A DNA stretch of 64,000 bases from positions 1 to 64,000 of the forward strand of contig JAGNEZ010000017.1 in NCBI GenBank assembly GCA_018003015.1, in the 5' to 3' direction. Below, one piece after another: positions 51,755 through 61,548 of this stretch (position 1 is its first letter; each line of letters begins with the position of its first letter). Position numbers and translations under genes: made by a program. This stretch comes from Phycisphaerae bacterium. GTDB taxonomy: Bacteria; Planctomycetota; Phycisphaerae; UBA1845; PWPN01. The notes below the pieces were generated by a model. The model was given only the letters and a program-made list of their open reading frames with translations. It had not been told where the DNA came from and did no database searches.

Positions 51755-54049
51755 TCAGCGCGGTCGGGCCGTCCAGGCGATCGCGTAGCATGCCGCGGCC
51801 GCGAGGAAGACCCAGGTGAAGCCGGCGGCCACGGCAAGCATGGTGCCGCCGATGGAACCGACCACGGAGGCGACGCCGTTGATGCCCCAGAGGGCGGAGA
51901 CGGCCGGGCCGTTCTCCTCTTGGGCCGATCGGCGCAGACCGAGGGGGAACGGCATGCCCATCAGGAAGCCGAACGGGAACACCGACGCGGCCGCCACCGC
52001 GATCCGGGTGTTCAGGTCCAGCGGCAGAGCCGCCCGAACCAGGGTGGGCAAGCCGAACGCGGCCAAGGCGATGAGTAACACGATCGCCGGAATGATCCAG
52101 CCCAGCGCCTTGCCGATCCGGGTGGGGTCCAGCCGCCGGGCGAAGAGGCTTCCCAGGCCACCGGCCACGAGCAGGGTGAACAGCAGAACCACGAGGGTGT
52201 AGATCGGATGGCCCAATAAGAGGATGAGTCGCTGCAGGAGCGAGACTTCGCAGATGATGAATCCTATGCCCAGAGCCCCGAAGTAGGCCACCGCTCGTCC
52301 ACCCGGCGCCTGGAATCCCAGCACCCGACCGCCGCCCAGGATCACAGCGGTGACCACCAGAACCGCCACCACGAACGGGGTGAATAATCGGGTCACGAAG
52401 CTCGCGATTCCGTACGGCTTGTCGGTGGCAAAGTAGAACGGATGATCGTCCGGCACCGGTGTCGCCAGAGTATCGAAACTATCCGTGTAGCGATCGAAAT
52501 CAATCCTGCCGGAGAACAGGTCAGCGTAAACGGGCTCTGATACGCGCGAGGTGGCGTGGTAGATGTGGGCCTTCTCGTGTCCGGCCAGCAACCGGTCGAC
52601 TTTCTCGGGCGAGAGGGGCGAACGCGTCAACATGAAGACGGTCTCGACGGGTTCGGCCCCCTCGCTCTTGCGAATGCTGGCGGCCAGGATGTGTTTGCCG
52701 ATCTCCTCCATGGGCATACCCCGCTTCGAGAGCAGGGAAACCGAGTTCGAGACCAGCCGAGGGATGTCCGTCGGCCAGCGGATGATCACCAGCGCGCCGC
52801 TGTCGGTGAGACGGTCGTAGTAGGCCTCGAGGGCGTCGCGGGTGTACAGGTAGCTCTCGGTCAGCGAGAGCCCCCCGCTGGCGACCGAGGCCCACGAGTC
52901 GACGAATCCGAGGACGATGAAGTCGAACTTCTGGTCCGTCCGCTGAATGAAGTTGCGGCCCTCGTCCAGGACCAGATTCACCTTGGGATGGTCGTAGAGA
53001 TTGCCGGCCTTGTCGCCCAGGCGGCGGACGCAGTCGATCATCAGCGGGTTCATCTCCACCGCGGTGACGCGAGGGCTGCCGGCCGCGATCGCCATGACCA
53101 CGTCGGTGCCGCCGCCCGGCCCGATGACCAGCACTTCCGGCTCGTTCGCCAGGCGGAAGGGAAAGGCTCGGAACCAGCTGCGGGCATCCTCCGGCTGGTC
53201 CGACGATCCGTCCCAGCGGAGGACACTCGTCTCGGCATCGCTGTCGATGAACAACCGGGCGAGGTGGAACTCATCGAAGCCTTGCACGGAGGTGATCCGA
53301 GAGTACACGTTCCACTTGTCGCTGGTGATCTGAGCTCCGGGATGGGCGGCGAGCAGCTTGTAGAGGGCCTTTTCGGGAGCGTTGCTGATCGTGAACGTTT
53401 GGGTCTTGAAGTTCCAGACGCTGAAAGCCGCCGTGCCCAGGACCGCTAGGCCGGCCAGTGCGGTCCAGGGCCCCCGCGACCGGGTGGCGATCGAGGAGCT
53501 GAGCAGCACCGCGCCCAGGGCCGGCAGAACCGCGATGGCCATGACCGCGGTCTCGGCCCCGAGCAGACTGATCGCCGCCGGCACGGCCAGCGTACCCAGT
53601 GCCGCTCCAACCAAGTCGGCGAAGTACAGGCGATTGGAGTCCTTGCCGTGCGACTCGAAGGCCAGGCTCAACGCGGCTCCGCCGGTCAGGAACGGCAGCA
53701 CACTCAACAGGAGGTAGTAGTTGAGCCGCTCGGGTGAGAGCGGGAACTTGAGGATGCCGCACGGAAACAAGGCCAGAGTGAGCGACAGCAGCAACGAGAG
53801 GGCAACCAGAATCTGGCGAACGGTGTCGCCGTGCCGACCCAGCCGGAGGATGTAGACCAGGAACCCGCCCAATCCCCAGCCGAACAGGGCCACCGAGATG
53901 GCGACGAAAGTGTAGTGATACCAGATGGTTGCGGAGAAGATCCGCGTGAGCGTCAACTCGAACATGAGCCCAGACGCCGAGAGCAGGACCACTGCTCCAA
54001 GCAAGGCCCGGGAGGCCCGCATGCCGGCGGGCGAAATCGGCTGGTCCAT
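51755..54049 (-). CDS. Membrane spermidine-synthase-like protein
   Basis: The product is 764 aa from ATG 54049 (GGAG upstream). An N-terminal block of about six membrane helices (SRALLGAVVLLSASGLMFEL, then FVAISVALFGWGLGGFLVYI) is followed by a methyltransferase-like spermidine synthase fold with EVLVIGPGGGTDVVMAIAAG, VTAVEMNPLMID and LDEGRNFIQR. A second set of helices lies at the C-terminus (GIGFIICEVSLLQRLILLLG). The putrescine-binding Asp is not evident; FIVLGFVDSW replaces the usual D-x-x-D segment, so polyamine synthesis is doubtful. The family is common in Planctomycetota and delta-proteobacteria and its reaction is unknown. Confidence 0.8.
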   Translation of the reverse strand: MDQPISPAGMRASRALLGAVVLLSASGLMFELTLTRIFSATIWYHYTFVAISVALFGWGLGGFLVYILRLGRHGDTVRQILVALSLLLSLTLALFPCGILKFPLSPERLNYYLLLSVLPFLTGGAALSLAFESHGKDSNRLYFADLVGAALGTLAVPAAISLLGAETAVMAIAVLPALGAVLLSSSIATRSRGPWTALAGLAVLGTAAFSVWNFKTQTFTISNAPEKALYKLLAAHPGAQITSDKWNVYSRITSVQGFDEFHLARLFIDSDAETSVLRWDGSSDQPEDARSWFRAFPFRLANEPEVLVIGPGGGTDVVMAIAAGSPRVTAVEMNPLMIDCVRRLGDKAGNLYDHPKVNLVLDEGRNFIQRTDQKFDFIVLGFVDSWASVASGGLSLTESYLYTRDALEAYYDRLTDSGALVIIRWPTDIPRLVSNSVSLLSKRGMPMEEIGKHILAASIRKSEGAEPVETVFMLTRSPLSPEKVDRLLAGHEKAHIYHATSRVSEPVYADLFSGRIDFDRYTDSFDTLATPVPDDHPFYFATDKPYGIASFVTRLFTPFVVAVLVVTAVILGGGRVLGFQAPGGRAVAYFGALGIGFIICEVSLLQRLILLLGHPIYTLVVLLFTLLVAGGLGSLFARRLDPTRIGKALGWIIPAIVLLIALAAFGLPTLVRAALPLDLNTRIAVAAASVFPFGFLMGMPFPLGLRRSAQEENGPAVSALWGINGVASVVGSIGGTMLAVAAGFTWVFLAAAACYAIAWTARPR

Positions 54050-54215
54050 TGAAGGTGCTCCGTCCTCGGTCCTGGAACGTGTCAAAAGGGGGAAGCCTAA
54101 CCCCTGCGGATGCGTTTCGCAACGCCGGCGCACGAGTCGGGCCGACCGGGTGCGTGCTCGGTCGGCCCGTGTGATTCCATCCCGTGGAGTGTGCAGAAGC
54201 AGGCTCGCCGCGATC

Positions 54216-55178
54216 CTACTGCTGCTTGTCGTCTTCCTTCTCCTGGGCGGTCTCCTTGGCCTTGGCCTGCTTGACGAGCTCCCCATAGGTCGTGGTGAAG
54301 AACTCGGCGCACTTGGCCAAATCGGGCACGGAGTTCTCCCAATTGTGCTCGTACTCGGCCATGACGCCGCCCTTGAAGCCCTGGCGGTGCAGTTCGGTCA
54401 CCAAAGCCTTGGCATTGCAGACCCCCGTGCCCCAGGGAACATCGTGGGCGTTGGGGTTTTTCTCGTTCAGGTCCTTGAAGTGCGACCAGAGAATGCGGCC
54501 TTCAAGTTGCCTGAGGCACTCCAGCGGGTCGAGTCCCGAACGGACCCAGTGCCCAGTGTCCGCGCAGGCACCAATGCGCTTGCTGCAGTTCTTGATGGCC
54601 TTGAGTACCGTGTCCGGGTTCCAGTAGTGCGACGGCTTGGGGTGGTTGTGAATGGCCACGTTGATCTGATACTCGTTGGCGAGTCTGTCGATGAGTTCGA
54701 GGCTGTCCTCGGGAGGCTCCGCGGTGATCGTGGTGATCCCCATGACCTTCGCGAAGTCGAAGACCTTGCGATTCTCGGCTTCGTCCTTGCCAAGACCGGC
54801 CACGCCATAGCCGATCGCCCGGATACCGGCCTCATCCAGCTTGTTCTTGATTCTGGCCATCTGGGCCATGGTCAGGTCGGGACCCATCTTGGCGTCACCC
54901 ATGTCCTTCGAGACCTGCTGGCCGGGAAAGACCTCGATGAAGTCGAGGCCGAGCTGCTTGGCCTTGTCGACCGCCTCGAAGAAGGTGAACAGCCGGAAGG
55001 TATAGGCCTGCGTTCCCAGTTTCATGCCCGCGCACCCCGCACAAGATCCGCTGCAGCTCGGCCCGCAGTTGATCGTGCCGGCATCCTTTGCACAACAGGC
55101 CGGCGCGGCCATCGAGGCCGGGGAGCACACCCACACCATCGTCGCCGCTGCAATCATCGCACCCATGGTCCCGCGCAT
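54216..55178 (-). CDS. Secreted sugar isomerase/epimerase-like TIM barrel
   Basis: The product is 320 aa with a signal peptide, a Cys-rich segment (CCAKDAGTINCGPSCSGSCA) and then a xylose-isomerase-like TIM barrel: MKLGTQAYTFRLFTFFEAVD, GLDFIEVFPGQQVS, TITAEPPEDSLELIDRLANE, NVAIHNHPKPSHYW, GACADTGHWVRSGL, WSHFKDLNEKNPNAHDVPWG and GVMAEYEHNWENSVPD. The Glu, Asp, His and Glu in these strands are the usual divalent-metal ligands. A basic/acidic tail (KAKETAQEKEDDKQQ) ends the protein. Secreted members occur widely in Planctomycetota beside Gfo/Idh/MocA oxidoreductases; the substrate is unknown. The Cys cluster is an unusual addition. Confidence 0.85.
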   Translation of the reverse strand: MRGTMGAMIAAATMVWVCSPASMAAPACCAKDAGTINCGPSCSGSCAGCAGMKLGTQAYTFRLFTFFEAVDKAKQLGLDFIEVFPGQQVSKDMGDAKMGPDLTMAQMARIKNKLDEAGIRAIGYGVAGLGKDEAENRKVFDFAKVMGITTITAEPPEDSLELIDRLANEYQINVAIHNHPKPSHYWNPDTVLKAIKNCSKRIGACADTGHWVRSGLDPLECLRQLEGRILWSHFKDLNEKNPNAHDVPWGTGVCNAKALVTELHRQGFKGGVMAEYEHNWENSVPDLAKCAEFFTTTYGELVKQAKAKETAQEKEDDKQQ

Positions 55179-55391
55179 CGTTCAATCCTCTGAAAGACCC
55201 TATGGACAACCGATCTCACACCGAGGGGATTCTAGCACCAGTCCGGCGACACGGGAAGGCAAGTCGTTCAGACGGGGCCCGGAATCGGCCCGTCGCTTGC
55301 CTCCGCATCGGTGACCGGTCGAAACGACCGCATCACTCGTTTCGCCGGCTCCCGAAAGCCGGCAGTATGAGCGAGCTTCTGCCGGCCCGTG

Positions 55392-57797
55392 TCACTCCGC
55401 CTTGATTCTCAGTACGTGGACGCTGTGGGCCGGCAAAGTGTGGCGGAACTCAGGGCCGGTAACAATGAAAGCCTGGTTCTTCGGAGCCACCTTGGTCGGC
55501 TGTTCCAGCGAGTTCTCATCGCCCGCGTCGGCCGAGGTCAGGACGGTGAGACTCACCGAGTGCGGCCCGTCCTTGGCTGCCCGCAACTCGAACCGGGTAT
55601 CCAGCGGGTGCTCAGCGGCATTGACCGCCTTGATGATCACCTCCCTGGATGACTCTGTCCGCCCGGCGACCGCGTAGAGCGATTTCGATGCCCTGCCCAG
55701 CTTTACGTCGTGGATCAGCTTGCCGTCCAGGTAGCATTTGGCCGAAGAGCCGGCCACTTCGACCTGGATGTCGTACCAGCGATCGGTCTCGATTCTGCCG
55801 GCCACGCTGTCGCCGACAGGGCCGTCGGGTCCCTCGATCGCATGGCGAACGTTGCCCCAGCCGCCCAGGTTCCACCAGCTCTTGGTGTTCTCGTCGCGAG
55901 AACGGAAGCTGATGAGGAAGCCCTCCTCGCCGCCCAGTTTGCGGGCTTTGAGGCTGAGCGTGTAGTCAGTCCAGTCGCGATCGCCGGCGAAAGCCCGAAC
56001 GTTGGTGTCCAGCGAGGTTTGCCGGAAGGCGTTGTCCTTGACTTCCCACTTGCCGCCGAGCGTTCTCCAGCCGGTCGTGTCCTTGCTGAAGTCCGACTTG
56101 TACAAGACCTGGTCCCCGCGGCGGACCTGGATGTCCTTGAACTCGGCCTGCGTGGACCAGGTGCCGACGCCGACGCACCCTGCGACCATTGACTTGGAGG
56201 TCGTGACCGGTGCGGTGGCTTCGGTGGCGAGGATCACATCCGGGCGGTGGTTGGCGAACAGCTTCTGAACATAGTACGAGGGCGTGCCGTACGCCCGGGC
56301 GCTGTCGAAGTTGATCGCATCCGGATTCCACTGTCGCCAGCCGACGTTGACGAACAGCGGGGCGTACGAGGCCATCGCCACCACGTCCGAGTTACGTTCC
56401 ATGCCGGTCATGAACGCCGCCTCGCCGATCGCGGCGGCCAGGTTGCCGTGGCCGCAGCCTTGGGTGACGGCGTATTCCCCGACGTAGATTCTGTGGGAGT
56501 GGCGGTCGTATGAGTCATAGCGATCGGCCTGGCTCAGGAAGAAGCGAGGGTTGTTGTAGTAGTGTTCGTCAAGCAGCTCGATCGGCCGGTTGGTGGGTCG
56601 GCCCTGCCATTCGTTTGCCACGAGCGTGACCTGGGGATACTTCGCCTTGATGGCGTCGTAGAAAAGGGCGTAGCGTTCGTGGTAGCGTGGGCCGCCGTTC
56701 TCGTTGCCGATCTGCATGTACTTCAGGTGGAAGGGTTCGGGATGGCCGGCCTCGGCCCGCAGCTTGCCCCACGGGGTATCGGTGCCGCCGTTGGCGTACT
56801 CGATCGCGTCGAGAGCGTCCTGTACCCAGGGCCCCATCTTGTCCAGGGGCACGAAGTCCTCGTGGGCCATGCCGCAGTTGATGACGTACAGCGGCTCGGC
56901 GCCGAGGTCCGCGCACATCTGCAGGTATTCGTGATAGCCCAGTCCGTCGGTGGAGCGATAGCCCCAGAGGTTCCAGTGTCCCGGCCGGCGGGCGAGGTCA
57001 CCGATCGAGTCCTTCCATCGGAACGCGTTGGCCAGCTTGTTGCCCTCGACGTAGCAGCCGCCGGGGAAACGGACAAACGCCGGCTTGAGGTCGGCCAGCA
57101 TCTGGGCGAGGTCGGCCCGCAGGCCGTTCGGGCGGGCCTTGAAGGTATCCTTCGGAAAGAGCGAGACCATGTCGAACCAGACCTTGCCCGGCCCCTTGAC
57201 CCGCAGGACCAAGCGTGCGGCCGGGTCGGTGGCGGTGGGCTGAAGTGCGGTGGAGAACTGCTTCCACACGCCGGAAACGCCTGTGATCGCTGACTCGGCA
57301 TACGTCTTCGTGCCGTCGGTATTCTCCAGGTAGGCGGTCAGCTCGCCATTCCAGCCTTCCGCGCCGCGAACGTAGACCGAGAGCCGGCAGGCCTTGCCCT
57401 CGCGAACCGCAATCCCGTGGAAGCCGCTGTTGGCCGCTCCGACCGAACCGCTGGCTGAGAGGCTCTCGAGCTGCAGCGCGGTCGGGTTTCGGTCGTTGAG
57501 GGGGACGCTCCTGTCGAGGGAGAGTCGCCCGTCACCGCCTTCGCCCTTGACCAGTGTCCAGGCCACCGGCCCCCGAGCGTCTTCGAACGAGCGGTTCTGG
57601 ATCATCTCGGCGTATAGTCCCCCGTCGCCCGCCCGGTTGATCTCCTCGAAGAACAGTCCGTACAACATGGGGCTGACTTGGATGCCCGGTCGGTCGGTAT
57701 GGACTGTCAGCCGAGCGGTGGGGATCTGTTCGTCGGCCGCATGGGCGGCCGTTGTTCCGATCAGGACGGCGAGGGTGAAGCCAGTCGAGAGCCGCAT
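55392..57797 (-). CDS. GH51 alpha-L-arabinofuranosidase, secreted, with inserted LamG-like domain
   Basis: The product is 801 aa, start behind AGGAGAATCATCC. A signal peptide (LAVLIGTTAAHA) precedes the N-terminal beta domain (SPMLYGLFFEEINRAGDGGL, EMIQNRSFED) and a CBM4-like segment. The TIM barrel has RFPGGCYVEGNKLANAFRWK, YMQIGNENGGPRYHERY with the acid/base Glu, and RIYVGEYAVTQGCGHGNL with the nucleophile Glu. A concanavalin-like insert (about 570-715; FLISFRSRDENTKSWWNLGG) separates the barrel from the closing beta domain, which ends THTLPAHSVHVLRIKAE-like. It releases L-arabinose from arabinan or arabinoxylan. It lies next to the GH127-like gene, which has a related substrate. Confidence 0.9.
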   Translation of the reverse strand: MRLSTGFTLAVLIGTTAAHAADEQIPTARLTVHTDRPGIQVSPMLYGLFFEEINRAGDGGLYAEMIQNRSFEDARGPVAWTLVKGEGGDGRLSLDRSVPLNDRNPTALQLESLSASGSVGAANSGFHGIAVREGKACRLSVYVRGAEGWNGELTAYLENTDGTKTYAESAITGVSGVWKQFSTALQPTATDPAARLVLRVKGPGKVWFDMVSLFPKDTFKARPNGLRADLAQMLADLKPAFVRFPGGCYVEGNKLANAFRWKDSIGDLARRPGHWNLWGYRSTDGLGYHEYLQMCADLGAEPLYVINCGMAHEDFVPLDKMGPWVQDALDAIEYANGGTDTPWGKLRAEAGHPEPFHLKYMQIGNENGGPRYHERYALFYDAIKAKYPQVTLVANEWQGRPTNRPIELLDEHYYNNPRFFLSQADRYDSYDRHSHRIYVGEYAVTQGCGHGNLAAAIGEAAFMTGMERNSDVVAMASYAPLFVNVGWRQWNPDAINFDSARAYGTPSYYVQKLFANHRPDVILATEATAPVTTSKSMVAGCVGVGTWSTQAEFKDIQVRRGDQVLYKSDFSKDTTGWRTLGGKWEVKDNAFRQTSLDTNVRAFAGDRDWTDYTLSLKARKLGGEEGFLISFRSRDENTKSWWNLGGWGNVRHAIEGPDGPVGDSVAGRIETDRWYDIQVEVAGSSAKCYLDGKLIHDVKLGRASKSLYAVAGRTESSREVIIKAVNAAEHPLDTRFELRAAKDGPHSVSLTVLTSADAGDENSLEQPTKVAPKNQAFIVTGPEFRHTLPAHSVHVLRIKAE

Positions 57798-57999
57798 GGA
57801 TGATTCTCCTGAGGGCAGAGACCCCGTTGAGCATGAGATCGCCGGATACGTGAGTTCTCCCGGCTAGCCTCACTATGCGGACGACGGGGCGGGTTGTCAA
57901 ATCGTGTGTCGCGGTGGTCGGCGGCGGTGGACGGCCTCCGGATTGTTCGGGTGCCGATCCCCTCGTGCTCATCCAAAAGCCATCGCCGTCGCCTGGTTC

Positions 58000-60246
58000 C
58001 TATTCTGCGTTGAACTCCCCGCGGAACAGCCACCAGGTGCCATCCCCGCCGGGCTGACTGGGCCAGATCCAGCGAGCTCCGGTGGCGGCGTACTCGGCGG
58101 GTATGTGCTTCCACGGCTCGGCGCCCCATTCGCCCAAGTCGCTGAGGGGGACGGCCTCGCCAGTCTTGGTGCCGACGTCGGTGAGCAGGTCGGCCGGCAA
58201 GGCGGGCGGGCAGGGGATGGCCGTGAACGTCTTCAGGCCGGTGGCGAGGTTCACGCTGTCGGCCTGAACTCGGACCACTCCGATGATGGCGGAGGGGGCG
58301 CCCTTGGTCTGGGCTTTGACGGCGATCACGTTCTTACCCGGCTTGGCGTAGCACTCGATGTGCGGCGACTCTTCCCAGCCCTGGTACTGCAGGATCTCCT
58401 GTCCGTTGAGGTAGATGATGCGGCGACTGCTAGAGGCGAAAACCAGCTCAATCGGCCGACCGGACACCGGCGGCGCGGCTGCCCTCTGGGAGAGTCGCTG
58501 GAATGCCGGGGCGTCCACGCTTCGCACGTGAAACAAGCATCGGCAACCGCCCAGGGGGCGGGCGGACAAGGGTACCAGCTCCGCACGTTGTGTCTTGCCG
58601 CCGAGCCCTTCGATGACGACCGGGATTCGACCCTGAGCTGCGTCGCCGGTTGCCATGACCACGGTGGGAGCCGAGGCGGAGTCCGTCAGGCCATCGACGA
58701 CGGAGACATCCGGCAGGCAGTACATGTCCGCTCCGGCGAAGACCCGCACCAGGCCCTTCGTCGCGGGCTCGTGGGTGCTCGGGCCCGCCAGCCGGACAGT
58801 GTGGGGAAACGCCACCCTGGCCGCGAGCTGGTCCGCATCCTTCACGGTCAGCTCGACCCAGCCGTCCTGGTCGGGCCTGTCCTCGCCGTTGATTCGGAGC
58901 CCGGTGTGACCCGCCCATGCGGGCACGCGGAGGGCCAGGATGATCTCGCCCCGCGAAGAGGCTTTGACCTCAATTTGCCATTCCGTGGGGTCTCGTCGGC
59001 GGGTGGTCACGGTGACCTCGCGATCTCCCACCCGGAACTTCGCGTCCACTTCCGCCAGCCAGGTCACGAGCGCCCGCCGGCCGTCGTGCAGAACGCCGTA
59101 GTGCGGCAGATCGGCCAGCACCTGGGCACCGTGCATCGAGCAGCACCAATAGGCTTCCGATCCGTAGTGCTCAATGCCCGCTCCGGGCACGTTCCCATGC
59201 TCCGCCTTGGCGGGCCGGAAGGTATGATGCCCAAATCCGCCGTTGCGGAACTGCACGGCCAGCAGGTGATTCCGCAACGTGTGCTCGGCGGCGTCGAGGT
59301 AGCGGCTCTCGCCCGTAACCCGCCAGAGCATGAGACTGAGCCACAGCCAATCGGCCTCGGAACAGCCCTCGTCGCGCCCGTAATTCATGTCGAACAGTTC
59401 GAGGATGCCACCGGTGGGCAACTGATACTCGGAGCTGATCCGGTCGTAGCCCTTGCGAACGGCGGCCAGGAACTCCGACGATCCCAGAACCCGGTCCACC
59501 TCGAGCATGCCTCGGAAGCTGGTCATGCGGCCATGGCTGTGGTGCATGTCGAACTCCCCATCCAGCAGCGCCAGCCGGCCGATCGATCGAGCTTCCTGGG
59601 TGTACTTGGAATCCCGGGTGAGTTCGCCAAGGGTGGCCAGGCCTTCAATGAGCGATGGATAGCAGGTAGTGAAGCCGGAGGCAAACACGCCGCCGACGCA
59701 GCGGAAGTTCTCCTCCTTGGCGTAATACTTGTGTGTGACAAGGGCGTAATCGCCGAGCTTCTTGGCCATGACCAGGACCTCGGACCTCGGCTTCTGCTGG
59801 TAGCGCTGGGTCAGGGCCCAGAGCAGCCGGCCGTTGCCCCACAGGATGGGCATGTCGCGCTGCTGGTTGATTTCCTTATCCAGGTCTTGGTCGGCGCCGA
59901 AGTGGCCACCGGGCCGCTGGTAGCGCTGGAACCCGCCGGTCAACTCGTTGATGGCCGCGATGTCTCGCCCCAGGACCGGCTCGGCGGCATTGAGGGCCCC
60001 GAGTAGCCGTCCGGAGATGTCTCCGCTGTACTCGGTGAACCGCCGGGTCAACTCGAAACTGACATCGGAGAGGGCGAACCTGGCATCGTTCAGCGGGGCC
60101 GAGCACAGCCGGCTCACCGCTCGTTCCAGCCGGGCTCGCGCGTCTCCTCGGGCCTGGACCTGATCGGCAAAACGCGGCTCCGCCGCCACGGCGAGCAGCC
60201 CCCATCCAAGGACGCCGAGAGTCATTGCCAGAATCGACCGCTTCAT
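58000..60246 (-). CDS. GH127-like beta-L-arabinofuranosidase (DUF1680), secreted
   Basis: The product is 748 aa from ATG 60246, behind AAGGAGA. The signal peptide is ILAMTLGVLGWGLLAVA. The (alpha/alpha)6 region begins FALSDVSFELTRRFTEYSGD, with GCSEADWLWLSLMLWRVTGE and SEAYWCCSMHGAQVLADLPH. In characterised GH127 enzymes a Glu and a Cys pair in these positions bind zinc and provide the catalytic Cys, and all are present here. A C-terminal jelly-roll follows, with RVPAWAGHTGLRINGE. The last ~180 residues include YLNGQEILQYQGWEESPHIE, a galactose-binding-like fold not found in the shortest family members. It would release beta-linked arabinofuranose, complementing GH51 and GH43. Confidence 0.85.
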   Translation of the reverse strand: MKRSILAMTLGVLGWGLLAVAAEPRFADQVQARGDARARLERAVSRLCSAPLNDARFALSDVSFELTRRFTEYSGDISGRLLGALNAAEPVLGRDIAAINELTGGFQRYQRPGGHFGADQDLDKEINQQRDMPILWGNGRLLWALTQRYQQKPRSEVLVMAKKLGDYALVTHKYYAKEENFRCVGGVFASGFTTCYPSLIEGLATLGELTRDSKYTQEARSIGRLALLDGEFDMHHSHGRMTSFRGMLEVDRVLGSSEFLAAVRKGYDRISSEYQLPTGGILELFDMNYGRDEGCSEADWLWLSLMLWRVTGESRYLDAAEHTLRNHLLAVQFRNGGFGHHTFRPAKAEHGNVPGAGIEHYGSEAYWCCSMHGAQVLADLPHYGVLHDGRRALVTWLAEVDAKFRVGDREVTVTTRRRDPTEWQIEVKASSRGEIILALRVPAWAGHTGLRINGEDRPDQDGWVELTVKDADQLAARVAFPHTVRLAGPSTHEPATKGLVRVFAGADMYCLPDVSVVDGLTDSASAPTVVMATGDAAQGRIPVVIEGLGGKTQRAELVPLSARPLGGCRCLFHVRSVDAPAFQRLSQRAAAPPVSGRPIELVFASSSRRIIYLNGQEILQYQGWEESPHIECYAKPGKNVIAVKAQTKGAPSAIIGVVRVQADSVNLATGLKTFTAIPCPPALPADLLTDVGTKTGEAVPLSDLGEWGAEPWKHIPAEYAATGARWIWPSQPGGDGTWWLFRGEFNAE

Positions 60247-60459
60247 GAGATCTCCTTTCCAGCTTCGCTGCCCGCAATCACCCCGGGCGGGCGTTGCTCC
60301 ACGATACAGGCCATCCTGGGTCGGCGCCCAGAAACCGCCGCATGCCTGCAGAATTCGCCAATGACCCACGAGGGCCGAGGCGGGTATAATACCAGACACG
60401 AAGATGAACGACGGACTTGCCGGAGGTACGGCCGGGGTTCCGCTTCGGGAGAACGATAC

Positions 60460-60861
60460 ATGTCACGATCGCGTTTGAGTCGGCGGGCAGCGTTGGGCGT
60501 GGCGAGTCTGGCGGCCCTGGCTTGCGCCTGCAGCCTTCTTGAAATCCCGTCCAACGTCCTCATCAACAACATGACGGTCAACATCGCTCGTGACGGTGGA
60601 TCTGCGGAGCTCATGTTCGCCGGTATCGCCGGCGAGGAGATCATCATCACCCTTACCGGCAGGATCGACGGGATGGTCCCCTATGCCCAGCTCATTGCCC
60701 CCAACGGCGGTTCGAGCACCGTGCCGGATGCCAGCACCGCGGAAAACGGGATCAACTCGGTGCAGATCACCCTCGCCCAGACCGGCGGCTACACCCTGAT
60801 CATCTACGATGACGCCCAAGTAGGGGGGGCGGTGACCGTCCGGGTCGAACTGGTGCGGTAA
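60460..60861 (+). CDS. Small lipoprotein with pre-peptidase-like beta domain
   Basis: The product is 133 aa from ATG 60460 (GGGAGA upstream). A Tat- or Sec-type lipoprotein signal (SRRAALGVASLAALACACSL) leads to an all-beta domain: VNIARDGGSAELMFAGIAGE, EIIITLTGRIDGMVPYAQLI and GGYTLIIYDDAQVGGAVTVR. The overall pattern resembles the pre-peptidase C-terminal (PPC) fold, in which strands end in a Y-x-L-x-I/V motif. No catalytic domain is attached. It is convergent with pyrE, 17 bases apart. Confidence 0.65.
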   Translation: MSRSRLSRRAALGVASLAALACACSLLEIPSNVLINNMTVNIARDGGSAELMFAGIAGEEIIITLTGRIDGMVPYAQLIAPNGGSSTVPDASTAENGINSVQITLAQTGGYTLIIYDDAQVGGAVTVRVELVR

Positions 60862-60878
60862 GAAATGCGGGTTGGAGC

Positions 60879-61406
60879 CTACTCGTCAATGCCCAGGTCC
60901 GTCTTGGTCATGAGGGCGGCAAACGCGAAGCCGCCACCTTCGATGTTCTCGCGGGCACCTTCCTGGCGGTCGATCACCGCAACAATCCGCTCGACGATCG
61001 CGCCTGCTTCCTTGAGCGTCTTGGCAGCCTCGAGAACCTGACCGCCGGTCGTGGCGATGTCTTCGACCAGCAGAACGCGATCGCCCGCGTCGATCTTGCC
61101 TTCGTACATCTTCTGCGTGCCATAGCCCTTCTTGGCGTTTCGTACGATGACGAAGGGCAGGCCGCTGGCCATCGACGTCGAGGCGGCCAGGGCCACGCCG
61201 CCAAGCTCGGCCCCGGCGATGCGCGTGGTCGAACGGCCGACGTACTTGGCAAACCGCTCCCCCAGCTCACGCAAGATGACCGGTTGAGCTTCAAACAGGT
61301 ACTTGTCGAGGTAGTACTTGCTCTTGCGTCCTGAGCGGAGAGTGAACTCGCCTCGCAGAAGGGCGGCCGAGGAGATCGCCTGGTAGAGTTCCTGGTCCTT
61401 CATCAT
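60879..61406 (-). CDS. pyrE: Orotate phosphoribosyltransferase
   Basis: The product is 175 aa. It has the PRPP-binding signature RVLLVEDIATTGGQVLEAA, the conserved flexible-loop Lys in VIVRNAKKGYGTQKMYEGKI, an N-terminal GEFTLRSGRKSKYYLDKYL typical of orotate binding, and IAGAELGGVALAASTSMASG for the orotate site. It converts orotate and PRPP to OMP in pyrimidine synthesis, in the cytoplasm. The length is normal for the short bacterial/archaeal form. It starts at an ATGATG pair with TGAGGT upstream. No other pyr gene is adjacent. Confidence 0.93.
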   Translation of the reverse strand: MMKDQELYQAISSAALLRGEFTLRSGRKSKYYLDKYLFEAQPVILRELGERFAKYVGRSTTRIAGAELGGVALAASTSMASGLPFVIVRNAKKGYGTQKMYEGKIDAGDRVLLVEDIATTGGQVLEAAKTLKEAGAIVERIVAVIDRQEGARENIEGGGFAFAALMTKTDLGIDE

Positions 61407-61548
61407 CGTACCTCAAGGCAGCTCATGACTGCCACAACTCAGCTCAGTCCGTGCCGCCACGCGGCATCGCCGACCGCACGACGATACCCGCCCGGGCAAC
61501 AGACTGCCAGAGACCGCGCCTCTTTCCCCGTCCCGCTCCAGCGGTATC

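Noticed and set aside
51755-54049. Calling this gene speE
   Set aside because: The polyamine-binding acidic residues are not evident and it has many membrane helices, so true spermidine synthesis is doubtful.
57904-60006. A 700-codon plus-strand open frame opposite the GH127-like gene
   Set aside because: Shadow frame; the minus-strand product has a signal peptide, ribosome site and family motifs.
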